Source: CAKZQX01 sp034436755 (lineage in GTDB: Bacteria; Chloroflexota; Chloroflexia; Chloroflexales; Chloroflexaceae). Taken from it: DNA of 64,000 bases. Of this stretch, positions 1 through 9,309 are shown piece by piece. How positions within the stretch are numbered: position 1 is the stretch's first letter; every line of letters starts with the position of its first letter. Position numbers and translations under genes: made by a program. The notes below the pieces were generated by a model. That model searched no databases. It was not told the DNA's origin and was given only the letters and a program-made list of their open reading frames with translations. The stretch lies in NCBI GenBank assembly GCA_034436755.1, contig DAOTVB010000052.1, positions 1 to 64,000 on the forward strand. Direction: 5' to 3'.

Positions 1-1
1 G

Positions 2-2749
2 GAGGTAGATGGAACCGGACAGTGCATTGACATCAACGGTAGGAACATCACCAGCGGGACGATCCGTCCGCTGCGGCGCATCATCCGCCAGAGTAATTGT
101 CGTCTCCTGCACCATCTCCTCGGCCAGACCGGTTGTTGCTGTCTGCACCGTCAGGCGGATAGTGTATGCTCCCGGCGGATTATCTGCTCCCGTGGCAAGG
201 AGGAAAACCAGGTGCCCATCGGCATCCATCGTCTGCCTAAGCATCTCTTTGAAGGTTGTCATCCCGGGTGCCTTCAGTGAAATAACCGCCTGGGAGTTGG
301 GCGGGAAATTATGTGCTGTCAGAACAAAAACGCTACCCGGCGCGCCCGTAGTAACATTACTCTCCAGCGTAAAGGGAGATGCGGTCGCAGTTGCCGTAAA
401 GTCCTGCCCACTCACATCGCCTGACACGGTGACACTGCGTGTAGCCGGGGTAAAGGTATAGCCGATCTTCTCGGGTGTGAGTGTGTATGAGCCAGCGGGC
501 ACGTTGCTCAGGGTGTAGTTGCCGTTGCTGTCGGTGGCAGTAATACGAATGCCGTCCGAGACGATAGCATCGACAACGGGGTTGTTGTTGCTGTCGGTGA
601 TTTGCCCACTGATGGTATATGCCTCGCCAAAGCCGATGACCGCCACCGGAAACGGCATCCGACCCAGGTTTCCATCACCAAGCTGGCCTACGCTGTTATT
701 GCCCCAGCAGCGCACACCACCCGCGTCGGTCACGGCGCATGCGTGGTCAGTCCCGACATCAATAGCACGTACACCGCTGCTCAACCCTGCTACCTCAACA
801 GGGGTCTCGCTCGGACCGGAAAAGCAGTATACGCTACCCACGCCGGTCAATGCACAGGTGTTCGATCCGGCTGCAGAAAGGGCGCTTACACCACTATCCA
901 GACCCTCAACGGCAACAGGTGTTGAAGATAACTTGCCCCAGCAATACACTGCCCCTGCACTCATCAATGCACAGGTGTAGGAAGTATAATTATAGTAGTA
1001 ATACTCTCTACCGGCAGCAGAAACGGCGCTGGCCGCACCACTCAAACCAACCACCTCGACTGAAGCTACATCATAACGATGAGTGCCCGCCGATGACCCA
1101 TCACCGAGCTGAGCAGCGTGATTATTACCCCAGCAGCGCACACTCCCTGTGCTCATTACCGCGCAAGCATGATCATTTCCGGCAGCAAGTGCTTTCGCGC
1201 CACTGCTCAGACCCTCAACTACCAACGGAGTTCGGCTACCATTCCAGGCTATGTCATTGGTATCACCCCAGCAATACACCGCACCGGCATCCGTCAAAGC
1301 ACAGGTGAAGGAACCGGTGGCATTATTGCCACCACCAGCAACAATCGCACTCAAGCCACTGTTTAGCCCCGCTACTGTCACCGGTGTCAGGCGCGTTTCA
1401 GCCGTGCCGTCGCCAAGCTGTCCCCAATCATTAGCTCCCCAGCAGTACGCGCCGCCAGTGCTGGTGATAGCACAGGTGTGTTTCGTTCCGGCAGTAATAG
1501 CATGTACACCGCTGCTTAACCCTTTCACCGCCACCGGTGTCCGCCGGTCGGTTGTTGTTCCATCACCAAGTTGCCCAAAGGAGTTGCTGCCCCAACAATA
1601 CACACTACCTGTGTTAGTCAACACACAGGTGTGAGCTTCACCCGCATAGCCACCACCGGCTGCAACTGCCTTCACACCACTGCTCAAGCCCAACGCTGTC
1701 ACTGGCGTTGAGACTGAGTTGCTTCCTGCCGTCCCATCGCCGAGTTGACCGGCATAGTTATCACCCCAGCAGCGCACACCACCCGCGCTGGTGACGGCGC
1801 AGGTGTAACCATCGTAACTGTCTGATACAGCAATTGCGATCACATCACTATTCAATCCCATTACCGCCACTGGTGTTTGACGCGTTTCTTTCGTCCCGTC
1901 GCCGAGTTGTCCGGACCCGTTGTTTCCCCAACAATACACACCACCCGCGTCGTTTAGCACACAGGTATGATCGTATCCGACGGCAATTGCGCTTACATCG
2001 CTGCTCAACCCCTCAACTGCCGTTGGGGTCAATGATCCGCCACCCCAGCAGTACACCGCACCTGTACCAGTCAGAGCACAAGTACGATGCTCACCAGCAT
2101 CAATTGCGCTCACACCACTGCTCAATCCCATCACTGCCACTGGTGTCTGGCGCGTTTCTTCCGTGCCGTCGCCGAGTTGTCCCCTGTCATTAGCCCCCCA
2201 GCAGTACACCGCACCCGTACCAGTCAGAGCACAATTATGCGAAGTACCAGCAGCAATCGCGGTAATATCACTGCTCAACCCCTCAACTGCCGTTGGTGTT
2301 AATGATCCGCCACCCCAGCAGTACACTTCCCCACTACTGGTAAGGGCACAGGTACGATAACCACCAGCAGTTATCATACTCACACCACTATTCAAGCCCG
2401 TTACCATCACTGGCGTTCGACTGTCAATTTTCGTTCCATCACCAAGTTGCCCGAAGGAGTTGCTGCCCCAGCAGTACACCGCACCCGTACTGGTTATAGC
2501 ACAGGTGTGAGAACCACCGGCAGCAACAGTCGTAGCGCTCAGGCCCGCAGCGGTAGGCGCTGTGGCTGTGCTGCCGGTGGACCGGGAATGCAGCGGTGCG
2601 GACTGCCCGGCATCCGGTACCTGCGCGGCGGAAGCAGGTGTTGGGCCGGCTGTCAGGGTGGTCAACACAAGCAAGATCATCAATACCATGCGGCATACGG
2701 GCGCGGGTCCGGGAACAAACGGACAGCGATACAGCGAGGAGGCATACAT
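2..2749 (-). CDS. Secreted RCC1-repeat protein (3' end off the window)
   Basis: The minus-strand frame is open from an ATG at 2749 to the window edge (at least 916 codons), preceded by an AGGAG ribosome site. Residues 1-42 look like a signal peptide (hydrophobic VLMILLVLTTLTAG, then PASAA). There follow about 13 RCC1-type units of 35-65 residues with the pattern HTCALT..G.VYCWG.N..GQLGDGT....TPV.V.GL. Full-length units alternate with units lacking the GQLGDGT segment. After them, at about 385-615 in window coordinates, comes a carboxypeptidase-regulatory-like beta-sandwich (ISGQITDSNNNPV, NYTLSNVPAGSYTLTP). RCC1 propellers are generally protein-binding scaffolds; a cell-surface role here is inference. 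The paired Cys in each unit (CAL and YCW) suggest disulfides outside the cell. The C-terminus is missing. Confidence 0.88.
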   Translation of the reverse strand, partial: MYASSLYRCPFVPGPAPVCRMVLMILLVLTTLTAGPTPASAAQVPDAGQSAPLHSRSTGSTATAPTAAGLSATTVAAGGSHTCAITSTGAVYCWGSNSFGQLGDGTKIDSRTPVMVTGLNSGVSMITAGGYRTCALTSSGEVYCWGGGSLTPTAVEGLSSDITAIAAGTSHNCALTGTGAVYCWGANDRGQLGDGTEETRQTPVAVMGLSSGVSAIDAGEHRTCALTGTGAVYCWGGGSLTPTAVEGLSSDVSAIAVGYDHTCVLNDAGGVYCWGNNGSGQLGDGTKETRQTPVAVMGLNSDVIAIAVSDSYDGYTCAVTSAGGVRCWGDNYAGQLGDGTAGSNSVSTPVTALGLSSGVKAVAAGGGYAGEAHTCVLTNTGSVYCWGSNSFGQLGDGTTTDRRTPVAVKGLSSGVHAITAGTKHTCAITSTGGAYCWGANDWGQLGDGTAETRLTPVTVAGLNSGLSAIVAGGGNNATGSFTCALTDAGAVYCWGDTNDIAWNGSRTPLVVEGLSSGAKALAAGNDHACAVMSTGSVRCWGNNHAAQLGDGSSAGTHRYDVASVEVVGLSGAASAVSAAGREYYYYNYTSYTCALMSAGAVYCWGKLSSTPVAVEGLDSGVSALSAAGSNTCALTGVGSVYCFSGPSETPVEVAGLSSGVRAIDVGTDHACAVTDAGGVRCWGNNSVGQLGDGNLGRMPFPVAVIGFGEAYTISGQITDSNNNPVVDAIVSDGIRITATDSNGNYTLSNVPAGSYTLTPEKIGYTFTPATRSVTVSGDVSGQDFTATATASPFTLESNVTTGAPGSVFVLTAHNFPPNSQAVISLKAPGMTTFKEMLRQTMDADGHLVFLLATGADNPPGAYTIRLTVQTATTGLAEEMVQETTITLADDAPQRTDRPAGDVPTVDVNALSGSIYL

Positions 2750-3328
2750 GATAAATCTCCTGGTAAGTAGCTATGAGGAGTACAGGCTACCGGGCGGCAG
2801 CAGGATACAGCGAGCGAACGTGCGACATGGAGGATGTGACTGCGATTGCTGATGGTCTGGCATTTGTGCTCCTTGCCTTTAGGATAAGAAGTTGCGCATG
2901 GATATTATTAGATAAGATCACACACATCAAGTACTTTTTATATTAATTTTAGATGTATTTAATTTATATTTAAAAAACCTGAATATAACTACGCTTTCTT
3001 TTTAATACAGCCGTTGAACAACGTGAAGAGGTCAGCAGACCAGATACATTCCTGCTAAAAGTGGGTAAACTCACTGTCACTGCACAATTCCTGGAATTAC
3101 GCGGCACACCAATACTTCCCCCACAGCCGCCGGATCATGTATAATAGCCCCTGCGTAGTATAGTTGTGTGATTTCAGCAGCACAACTGCTCATTGACGTA
3201 TTTTTTACTACCTGAAAAAGCATAGGAAATAAGGACGGGGCAGGTCCGGTACTGCTGGTGGACGTGAGAGGGGACCAATGGCGGGGTAGGGTTGAGCGTT
3301 TGCGCAAACGACGGAGGTACGCAACCAA
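2750..3328. other. Divergent intergenic region, AT-rich
   Basis: This 579-bp gap separates two divergent genes. Positions about 2885-3010 are strikingly AT-rich for this genome and probably hold the promoter of the minus-strand RCC1 gene. A TATAAT-like hexamer lies at 3140-3145 on the plus strand, without a convincing -35 box. The 83-codon minus-strand open frame at 3077-3328 has no recognisable domain or ribosome site, so I do not call it. Confidence 0.5.
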
Positions 3329-5122
3329 ATGAGTCGTACTGGCTTTATTCGCCTCTACTATCTGCTCGCACTGGTGCTGCTGGTGCAGGGTGTGTGGGGA
3401 TTAGCGCGGCAAATTCCGGCAGTGGGACAACCGTTTGGCGGCTTTATCTGGCATTGGGATCTCGAGTACCAGCACCGGGTAAGTTATAGCACTCCCAACA
3501 ACTGGCCCGGTCCCCTGGCAGGCTTGCTTCCCGGCAGCACCAGTATCCTCAGCATCAATGGACGTCCGGCGGGTGAGTATGGCGCGGTCTATGCTGCCAC
3601 ACCGATCGGCGGTACGGTGACATACGAAATCGTCACGCGTGATGGGCAGCAGCGCACCGTTACCGGGCCGGTCGTGCGTTACAGCCTGGGCTATCTGCTC
3701 GACGCTTACCTGCTGACATTCCTGACCGGCATATCGCTGCTGGTGTGCGGATATCTACTGGTACACTCCGCTACGACGACCGGACGCGCATTGATCGGCT
3801 TTCTTCTGCTGGCGGCGGCAGACTCTGCTCTCTTCAATGGTCATGGTGGCGGTATTAATGCGCGTTACGAGGCCTGGTTCTGGGTGGCGCTGGTCTGGGC
3901 CCCCAGCCTGCCCTTTATTGGCGCTATGTTGTGCCATTTTGCCCTGGTCTATCCCCACCCCCGCCAGCTTGTCACCCGCTGGTTCTGGTTGATTCCCACG
4001 GGTTATGGTATTGCCGGTATCCTGGCCTCAATCCGGGCAATACACTATCTCCTATCCCACATACCGGGACTGATGCCGCTTGCCGACTGGCTTGAACTCT
4101 GGCGGTTTGAACATCCGGCGCAGTATGTGAGTGTCGGCTACATAGCGCTGGGTGGTCTGGCGACACTGGTGAGTTGCATGCTGGCGTTGCGGCAGCGCCG
4201 GCAGTATACCCAGGCCGAGCGCCGGCAGATTACGATTGTCGCAGCCGCCTGGGTACTCGGGTTTATCGCCCTTCTGGGTACGATTGGCGCAATTGGTCTT
4301 TATCTGCCAACCCGCTTAGAGGTTTTTATCGCCATGAGTATTATGTTGCCGATTGGTATGGTGTATGCCTTCAAGAATGCTGACCTGATTGCGCAACTGG
4401 AGGAGCGGAATGCATTGCAGGCCGGCCTGCTTGAGGAGATCCAGCAGGTTCACCGGCTGAAGGAGAATATCCAGGATGAGGTTGCCGAACATCTGCATAA
4501 TGGCGTCCTGGGTGATAGCAAGGCATTGGAGATGCAACTCTACAGCCTGCATGAGCAGACCCAACTGGACCAACTTGACAATACACAACTCCGCACAGAG
4601 CTTGAACGCCTGCATCAGCAGAGTCTTGGCCTGATGCGCAGCCTGCGCCAGGTTGTCGATGGCGCAAAACCGGTTGATTTCAAACATGCCGGCCTGGTTG
4701 AAACGGTTGATCGCCTGATTGGACACCTGAATGCGCCGGCGACAACAACCACCTACCAGTTGACCACCAGCGGTTCTGTTGATGACTGTTCGCCGCCTGT
4801 AAAAGCGGAGATCTATGAAATCATTCGCGCAGCGCTGAATAATGTCCGGCAACATGCGCAGGCCACTCACTGTGAAGTAAAATTTGAACGGCAACCAGAT
4901 CAGATAGTAGTCGTGATCAGTGATAATGGTAAAGGCATTGATACAACCACCTCCACTGCACCACAATCACCACACCGTCAACTGGGGCTTGCGTCTATAC
5001 GAACACGTGCGGCGCGCATGGGTGGGCAGGTGAGTATTACTGCCCGGCAAACCGGCACCCTGGTGCAGGTCTTGATTCCTTTAAGCAGTCAGGCAATCTC
5101 TCATGAACCTGTTTATTGTTGA
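3329..5122 (+). CDS. Membrane sensor histidine kinase, NarL/LiaS-like
   Basis: This 597-residue sensor kinase should autophosphorylate on His and pass the phosphate to the regulator that overlaps its 3' end. The start has a GGAGG site 13 nt upstream. An N-terminal helix (about 9-27) is followed by a PDZ-like extracytoplasmic stretch (about 40-118) and then six to seven membrane segments (about 122-350). A coiled coil precedes the dimerisation helix with the variant H-box EHLHNGVLGD (His390), where most family members have LHDG. The HATPase domain has an N-box at about 497-505 (EIIRAALNN), the DNGKG loop at 532-536 and a GLAS glycine box at about 553. The ligand is unknown. Confidence 0.93.
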   Translation: MSRTGFIRLYYLLALVLLVQGVWGLARQIPAVGQPFGGFIWHWDLEYQHRVSYSTPNNWPGPLAGLLPGSTSILSINGRPAGEYGAVYAATPIGGTVTYEIVTRDGQQRTVTGPVVRYSLGYLLDAYLLTFLTGISLLVCGYLLVHSATTTGRALIGFLLLAAADSALFNGHGGGINARYEAWFWVALVWAPSLPFIGAMLCHFALVYPHPRQLVTRWFWLIPTGYGIAGILASIRAIHYLLSHIPGLMPLADWLELWRFEHPAQYVSVGYIALGGLATLVSCMLALRQRRQYTQAERRQITIVAAAWVLGFIALLGTIGAIGLYLPTRLEVFIAMSIMLPIGMVYAFKNADLIAQLEERNALQAGLLEEIQQVHRLKENIQDEVAEHLHNGVLGDSKALEMQLYSLHEQTQLDQLDNTQLRTELERLHQQSLGLMRSLRQVVDGAKPVDFKHAGLVETVDRLIGHLNAPATTTTYQLTTSGSVDDCSPPVKAEIYEIIRAALNNVRQHAQATHCEVKFERQPDQIVVVISDNGKGIDTTTSTAPQSPHRQLGLASIRTRAARMGGQVSITARQTGTLVQVLIPLSSQAISHEPVYC

Positions 5123-5756
5123 AAACAATGATCTTCTGGTCGAGGCAATCACGCGCATGATCGATCAACATCCGGCATTTCCCGATCTGGTTGTGACCGG
5201 GTATGCCGTAACGCGTGCCGAGGCACTGAACACTATCGCAACCGCGCAACCCGATATTGTGCTCCTCGACCTCTCAATTGCCGCCAGCGCAGGAGACCCA
5301 CCCCACCCACAGCATGGACTGGCGTTGCTGCACGATCTGCGTCGCCTGACATCTCCGCTGCGCATACTGGTCTACTCGCAATGGCACCAGCCATACTATC
5401 TGTGGGCCGTATGGGAAGCCGAAGCGCAGGGCTTCCTGGAGAAAGACACCTCCTCAGCCGAGTTGATCGCAGCGCTAAAAAGAGTTGTGGCCGGCGAGTA
5501 TGCTTTCACATCGGCACAGTTGCAGATGATCCAGCAGCGCAAGGCTTTACCTGAACTAACAGCGCGGGAGCAGGAGGTACTGAAACTGCTGGCACAGGGG
5601 TTGAACTATGAGGAGATCGCACCAACACTGAATATTAGCAAGGGCACGGTGCGCACCCACATGCGCAATCTGTTTGATAAGTCGGGCACGCGTAGCCGGT
5701 GGGAGCTTGTCACCACCGCGCACCGCCTGGGGTTGCTCCAGCATGAAGCGGGATGA
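5103..5756 (+). CDS. NarL/LuxR-family response regulator
   Basis: This 217-residue DNA-binding regulator is probably the partner of the kinase at 3329. Its ATG lies 20 bp inside the kinase gene, which suggests translational coupling. The receiver domain has the phospho-acceptor Asp56 (IVLLDLS) and Lys114 (FLEKD). The usual acidic pair is E7-N8 rather than two Asp, a mild departure. The LuxR-type helix-turn-helix covers about 150-212 (LTAREQEVLKLLAQG, ISKGTVRTHMRNLF). Target genes cannot be read from the window. Confidence 0.94.
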   Translation: MNLFIVENNDLLVEAITRMIDQHPAFPDLVVTGYAVTRAEALNTIATAQPDIVLLDLSIAASAGDPPHPQHGLALLHDLRRLTSPLRILVYSQWHQPYYLWAVWEAEAQGFLEKDTSSAELIAALKRVVAGEYAFTSAQLQMIQQRKALPELTAREQEVLKLLAQGLNYEEIAPTLNISKGTVRTHMRNLFDKSGTRSRWELVTTAHRLGLLQHEAG

Positions 5757-5777
5757 CCGCTACAATTATGCCTCTGG

Positions 5778-5783
5778 TATAAT
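5778..5783 (+). promoter_or_regulatory. Extended -10 promoter element for the Rpn-like gene
   Basis: TATAAT preceded by TG(G) forms an extended -10 box about 60 nt before the ATG at 5843. A weak TGACCG lies at the -35 distance. Confidence 0.45.
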
Positions 5784-5842
5784 ACCGACAGATTACGGGT
5801 GAAGTTACCGACATCGTTGTATCCCAGGAGGTGTAACCACAC

Positions 5843-6802
5843 ATGACCACCACCGACGATTACGACAGCCCGTGGAAAGATGCGCTGGAAACCTATCTGG
5901 AGGAGTTTCTGCTGTTTTTCTTTCCACAGGCCCACGCCGAAATCGACTGGACCCGTGGCTATGTCTTCCTGGACAAAGAGTTGCAGCAGGTGGTCCGCGA
6001 TGCCGATCTGGGTCGCCGGCTGGCCGACAAACTGGTCCAGGTCTGGCGCACGGATGGGAGTGAGACCTGGGTGCTGATCCATATCGAAATCCAGAGCCAG
6101 GCAGACCCCGACTTTGCGCAGCGCATGTTTGTCTACTACTACCGCATCTTTGACCGTTACCGACGGCAGGTGGTCAGCCTGGCGGTGCTGGCGGACGAAC
6201 GCACAAGCTGGCGACCTGACCAGTATCACGCGGCGCTGTGGGGCTGTGCGGTACAATTCACCTTCCCCGTGGTGAAACTGCTGGACTACCAGGACAACTG
6301 GCCCGCATTGGAAGCGAGCCGTAATCCGTTTGCCACGGTCGTGATGGCACACCTGACGGCGCAGGAAACCCGCCAGGATGCGCCTGAGCGAGCGCGGGCC
6401 AAGCTGCACCTGACCCGGCGGTTGTACGAATTGGGGTATAGTAGAACGGACATCATCAACCTGTTTCACTTCATTGACTGGCTGTTGCGCCTGCCAGAGG
6501 AACTGGAGCAGCAGTTCTGGCAGGAGATAGAAGCATGGGAGGAGGCACAGAAAATGCCCTACATCAGTAGTGTTGAGCAGAGAGGAATACAAAAGGGCCG
6601 CCGTGAGGAACTGCTCGCCGGGATCGCGCTGGCGCTTGACCTCAAATTTGGCAATGATGGGCTGGCGCTGCTGCCGGAGATTCAGCTCATCACCGAGGTT
6701 GCTCTGCTCCAGGCCATACGTGACCGGATCAAGGCCGCCGGCACTCCCGACGATCTCCGGCGGGTGTATGCGGGAACGGGTGATGCTTCCATCGAGAGCT
6801 AA
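5843..6802 (+). CDS. Rpn-like PD-(D/E)XK nuclease / putative transposase-associated protein
   Basis: This 319-residue protein belongs to the broad Rpn (recombination-promoting nuclease, formerly YhgA-like putative transposase) group with a PD-(D/E)XK fold. AGGAGG lies 12 nt before the ATG. The putative active-site strand is WVLIHIEIQSQ (Glu82, Gln84), with an Asp in the preceding ADKLVQVW strand. Residues 86-105 (DFAQRMFVYYYRIFDRY) match the conserved helix that follows in this family. The C-terminal part (about 240-319) is helical and ends with a DUF4351-like tail. Such genes are common as isolated, probably mobile genes in Chloroflexota and Cyanobacteria. There is no transposase or inverted repeat around it. 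Confidence 0.8.
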   Translation: MTTTDDYDSPWKDALETYLEEFLLFFFPQAHAEIDWTRGYVFLDKELQQVVRDADLGRRLADKLVQVWRTDGSETWVLIHIEIQSQADPDFAQRMFVYYYRIFDRYRRQVVSLAVLADERTSWRPDQYHAALWGCAVQFTFPVVKLLDYQDNWPALEASRNPFATVVMAHLTAQETRQDAPERARAKLHLTRRLYELGYSRTDIINLFHFIDWLLRLPEELEQQFWQEIEAWEEAQKMPYISSVEQRGIQKGRREELLAGIALALDLKFGNDGLALLPEIQLITEVALLQAIRDRIKAAGTPDDLRRVYAGTGDASIES

Positions 6803-6860
6803 CCGCCACCGGCAAACCATATCGGAACTGACCATCAGAACGTGCAAACATTCCAACGTG

Positions 6861-8129
6861 CTAACGTTCCAACAAGTTATACTCCCCCGGCAACGTAAAC
6901 CGGACGCGCGTACCGCTACCCGGACGGCTGGTGATCCAGATCTGCCCGCCGTGCGCCGCGACGATACCGCGCGCAATGGCAAGCCCCAGCCCGGTACCCC
7001 CCGTCCGACGCGAACGGGACTTCTCGCCCCGGTAGAAGCGCTCAAAGATATGCGGCAGATCGGCGGGATCGATGCCTTCCCCCGTATCCGCGACCTCAAC
7101 CAGCAGATCGGCTTCCCCGCTTTCCGACGTGGGTTGCTCGTCCGGCAGGACATGCCGCACCGTAATCGTCACCCGGCCACCTGCCGGCGTGTGTGCCAGG
7201 GCGTTCAACACCAGGTTTGCCAACACCCGTTCGATCTTCTGCGGCGCGACCAGGACCGGACCCACCTCCGCCGCCACCACGCCCGACAGATCCACGCCAC
7301 GCTGATTGGCCTCGGCGCGCATGCCCTCCAGCGTATCGCTGACCAGATCTTGCAGCGCGGTACGCTCGCGTTCCAGGTGAACCGCTCCGGCTTCCAGACG
7401 GGCCAGTTCAAAGAGATCATCGATCAGGCTGTTCAATATCCCAATCTGGCTGCGCATGGTTGCCAGGTAGCGCTGCGTCATCGCCGGATCACTGACCAGA
7501 CCATCGTCCAGGGCTTCGGTCATGGCGCGGAGCGATGCCAGCGGCGTACGCAGGTCGTGGGAGATGGCGGCAAACAACTCGCGGCGCGCCTCCTCCAACT
7601 GGGAGCGCTCCTGGGCGGCGGCGGCGAGTTGCGCGGCAAGCTGGTTAAAATCGCGGGCCAGGTCGGCCAGTTCATCGCCGCCGCTCAACTCGACGCGGGT
7701 GTCCAGTTGCCCGGCGGCGAGTCTGTGCGCGCCGTCACGCAGGCGGGTAATGTTGGCACTGAGGAGATTTGCCAGCACAATCCCCAGCGCCAGCGCCACA
7801 ACCGCCGTAAATGCCAGCAGTAGCAGTAGCAGTTGGCGATCATGCGGGGAGATAAACATCAGCCGGGCGGTCAGGATAATGGTGAACGCGGCGATGACCA
7901 TGCCCAGCATGTAGGTCAGGGTCAGCTTATGCAGCAGTCGCCCACCCCCGGCCCGCAGCCAGCGCAGTGTTGGCAGCACCAGCACCAGCGAGAGCATCGT
8001 CGAGAGTCCCAGGTAGAGCATGAGATCACGCACATCGGTGGCGGGCGCGCCCATCCAGCCCACGGCCAGTAAGAGTGCCAGGGCGAAGGCCACAATGAAA
8101 CTGCTTACAAGAAAGAGAGAAAGACGCAT
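6861..8129 (-). CDS. HAMP-domain sensor histidine kinase
   Basis: This 422-residue kinase has four hydrophobic segments in the first 122 residues. There follow a HAMP linker (about 120-172), a HisKA domain with His191 in FAAISHDLRTPLASL, and a HATPase_c domain with N-box VLANLVLNALAHTP, DTGEGI and GGTGLGLAI. It has little extracytoplasmic sequence, so it probably senses a signal within the membrane. The upstream OmpR-type regulator at 8226 on the same strand is its likely partner. A 96-bp spacer made of a short repeat separates the two genes. Confidence 0.94.
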   Translation of the reverse strand: MRLSLFLVSSFIVAFALALLLAVGWMGAPATDVRDLMLYLGLSTMLSLVLVLPTLRWLRAGGGRLLHKLTLTYMLGMVIAAFTIILTARLMFISPHDRQLLLLLLAFTAVVALALGIVLANLLSANITRLRDGAHRLAAGQLDTRVELSGGDELADLARDFNQLAAQLAAAAQERSQLEEARRELFAAISHDLRTPLASLRAMTEALDDGLVSDPAMTQRYLATMRSQIGILNSLIDDLFELARLEAGAVHLERERTALQDLVSDTLEGMRAEANQRGVDLSGVVAAEVGPVLVAPQKIERVLANLVLNALAHTPAGGRVTITVRHVLPDEQPTSESGEADLLVEVADTGEGIDPADLPHIFERFYRGEKSRSRRTGGTGLGLAIARGIVAAHGGQIWITSRPGSGTRVRFTLPGEYNLLER

Positions 8130-8130
8130 G

Positions 8131-8212
8131 TTCTGTATGCCGTATGCCGTATGCCGTAGTCTGTAGTTTGTATGCCGTATGCCGTAGTCTGTATGCCGTA
8201 TGCCGTATGGCG
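8131..8212. repeat. Degenerate short tandem repeat (TGCCGTA / TAGTCTG units)
   Basis: The spacer between the regulator and kinase genes consists of repeated blocks such as TATGCCG and GTAGTCTGTA. Read on the other strand it contains CAGACTACGG, a motif that recurs at 9144-9151 and in the degenerate array at 40155-40195 before hisF. Confidence 0.75.
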
Positions 8213-8225
8213 GTTGGAATGCTGC

Positions 8226-8951
8226 TTACTTTGGATTGTCCAGTGATTCAAACTTGTAGCCCACGCCCCAGACGGTATGCAGAAAGCGCGGCTTCGTAGG
8301 ATCGTGCTCCAGTTTCTCGCGCAATCGGCGAATATGCACCGTCACGGTGCTGGCATCGCTGGCAAAGGTGTAGCCCCAGACCTGGTCAAGCAGTTGCTCG
8401 CGCGTGAAAACCTGGCCGGGTGAGCGCGCCATAAAGAGCAGCAGATCAAACTCGCGGGCGGTCAGTGCCAGCGGTACGCCCGCCAGCAGCACGCTCCGCG
8501 CCGCCGGATCGATCCGCAACGTGCCGGCAACCACGGGGGTGGGAGCCGCACCCGCCTGCGCGGAACTGCTGCCGGCCGTGGCCGTCTGCGTACGCCGCAA
8601 GACGGCTTTGACCCGGGCCACCAGTTCGCGTGGGGAGAAGGGTTTAGTGACATAGTCATCGGCGCCCAACTCCAGCCCCACCACGCGGTCGGTCTCTTCG
8701 CCGCGCGCCGTTAGCATAATCGTGGGCAGCGTCCCGCCGGCCTGCATCTGGCGAAACACCTCCAGCCCGCTTACCTGGGGCAGCATCAGATCCAGCACAA
8801 CCAGGTCGGGCCGCCGCTGGGCAATCGCTGCCAGCGCGGCCGCACCATCAGCGGCGGTTATCACTTCGAAGCCTTCGCGCGACAGGTAGAGCTCGACCAC
8901 TTCGACAATCGTCGGCTCATCGTCCACGACCAGGATGCGCTCTCCACTCAT
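8226..8951 (-). CDS. OmpR-family response regulator
   Basis: This regulator of about 241 residues should act with the kinase at 6861. I chose the ATG at 8951 because GAGGG precedes it at the right distance. The ATG seven codons upstream (8972) has no ribosome site. The receiver domain has the DD pair at 10-11, Asp54 (LVVLDLMLP) and Lys in YVTKPF. The winged-helix domain (about 145-235) has the hallmark FDLLLFMARSPGQVFTREQLL and TVTVHIRRLREK. A linker rich in Ala and Thr joins the two. Confidence 0.95.
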   Translation of the reverse strand: MSGERILVVDDEPTIVEVVELYLSREGFEVITAADGAAALAAIAQRRPDLVVLDLMLPQVSGLEVFRQMQAGGTLPTIMLTARGEETDRVVGLELGADDYVTKPFSPRELVARVKAVLRRTQTATAGSSSAQAGAAPTPVVAGTLRIDPAARSVLLAGVPLALTAREFDLLLFMARSPGQVFTREQLLDQVWGYTFASDASTVTVHIRRLREKLEHDPTKPRFLHTVWGVGYKFESLDNPK

Positions 8952-9181
8952 GCTACCCTCGGCAGGAGTCATACAGTTGTTTCTCGAGCAAGAACAGACA
9001 AACAGAGAACCAACATGGTGTCTGATTGTGATGCACCATGCTCGCTTTGTTCTGAGTTTCCTGGTTCTCTGTTCTTACTGCCTCCATTCTACGGGTTTCA
9101 CGAAATGGGTGCAACCTGCGCGTGCCGGTAATATACGCAACAGACTACGGTATACTTACCAGCGGCTTACATATTATCAGC

Positions 9182-9265
9182 CACAGAGACCACTGAGACC
9201 ACTGAGGAATGAGTAACGCGGATTTTTAGCCACTGAGACCACTGAGACCACCGAGGAATAAACAA
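9182..9265. repeat. Direct repeats of CCACTGAGACCACTGAG
   Basis: Two blocks of the unit CCACTGAGA, separated by a short spacer ending in AACGCGGATTTTTAG, sit between the regulator gene and the oxidoreductase gene. They read GCCAC(A/T)GAGACCACTGAGACCAC(T/C)GAGGAAT. The rest of 8973-9309 holds a GAACAGACAAACAGAGAACCAA stretch split by short gaps and no gene. Confidence 0.7.
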
Positions 9266-9309
9266 TGAGGTAGAGATGACACCTGGTGCAATCTCAGGAG
9301 AAAGGTCGT

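Noticed and set aside
9..980. Plus-strand open frames at the left end
   Set aside because: They run antisense to the RCC1/carboxypeptidase-regulatory gene, whose minus-strand reading shows clear repeats and a signal peptide.
3077..3328. Possible 83-residue gene on the minus strand
   Set aside because: It overlaps the leader of the sensor kinase gene and has no ribosome site or recognisable sequence.
5606..7153. Long minus-strand frame (515 codons)
   Set aside because: It crosses the Rpn-like gene and the 3' end of the HAMP kinase, and its translation has no domain similarity. It is a GC-rich shadow frame.
6570..7823. Plus-strand frame of 417 codons
   Set aside because: It is antisense to the HAMP kinase, which has all kinase motifs on the other strand.
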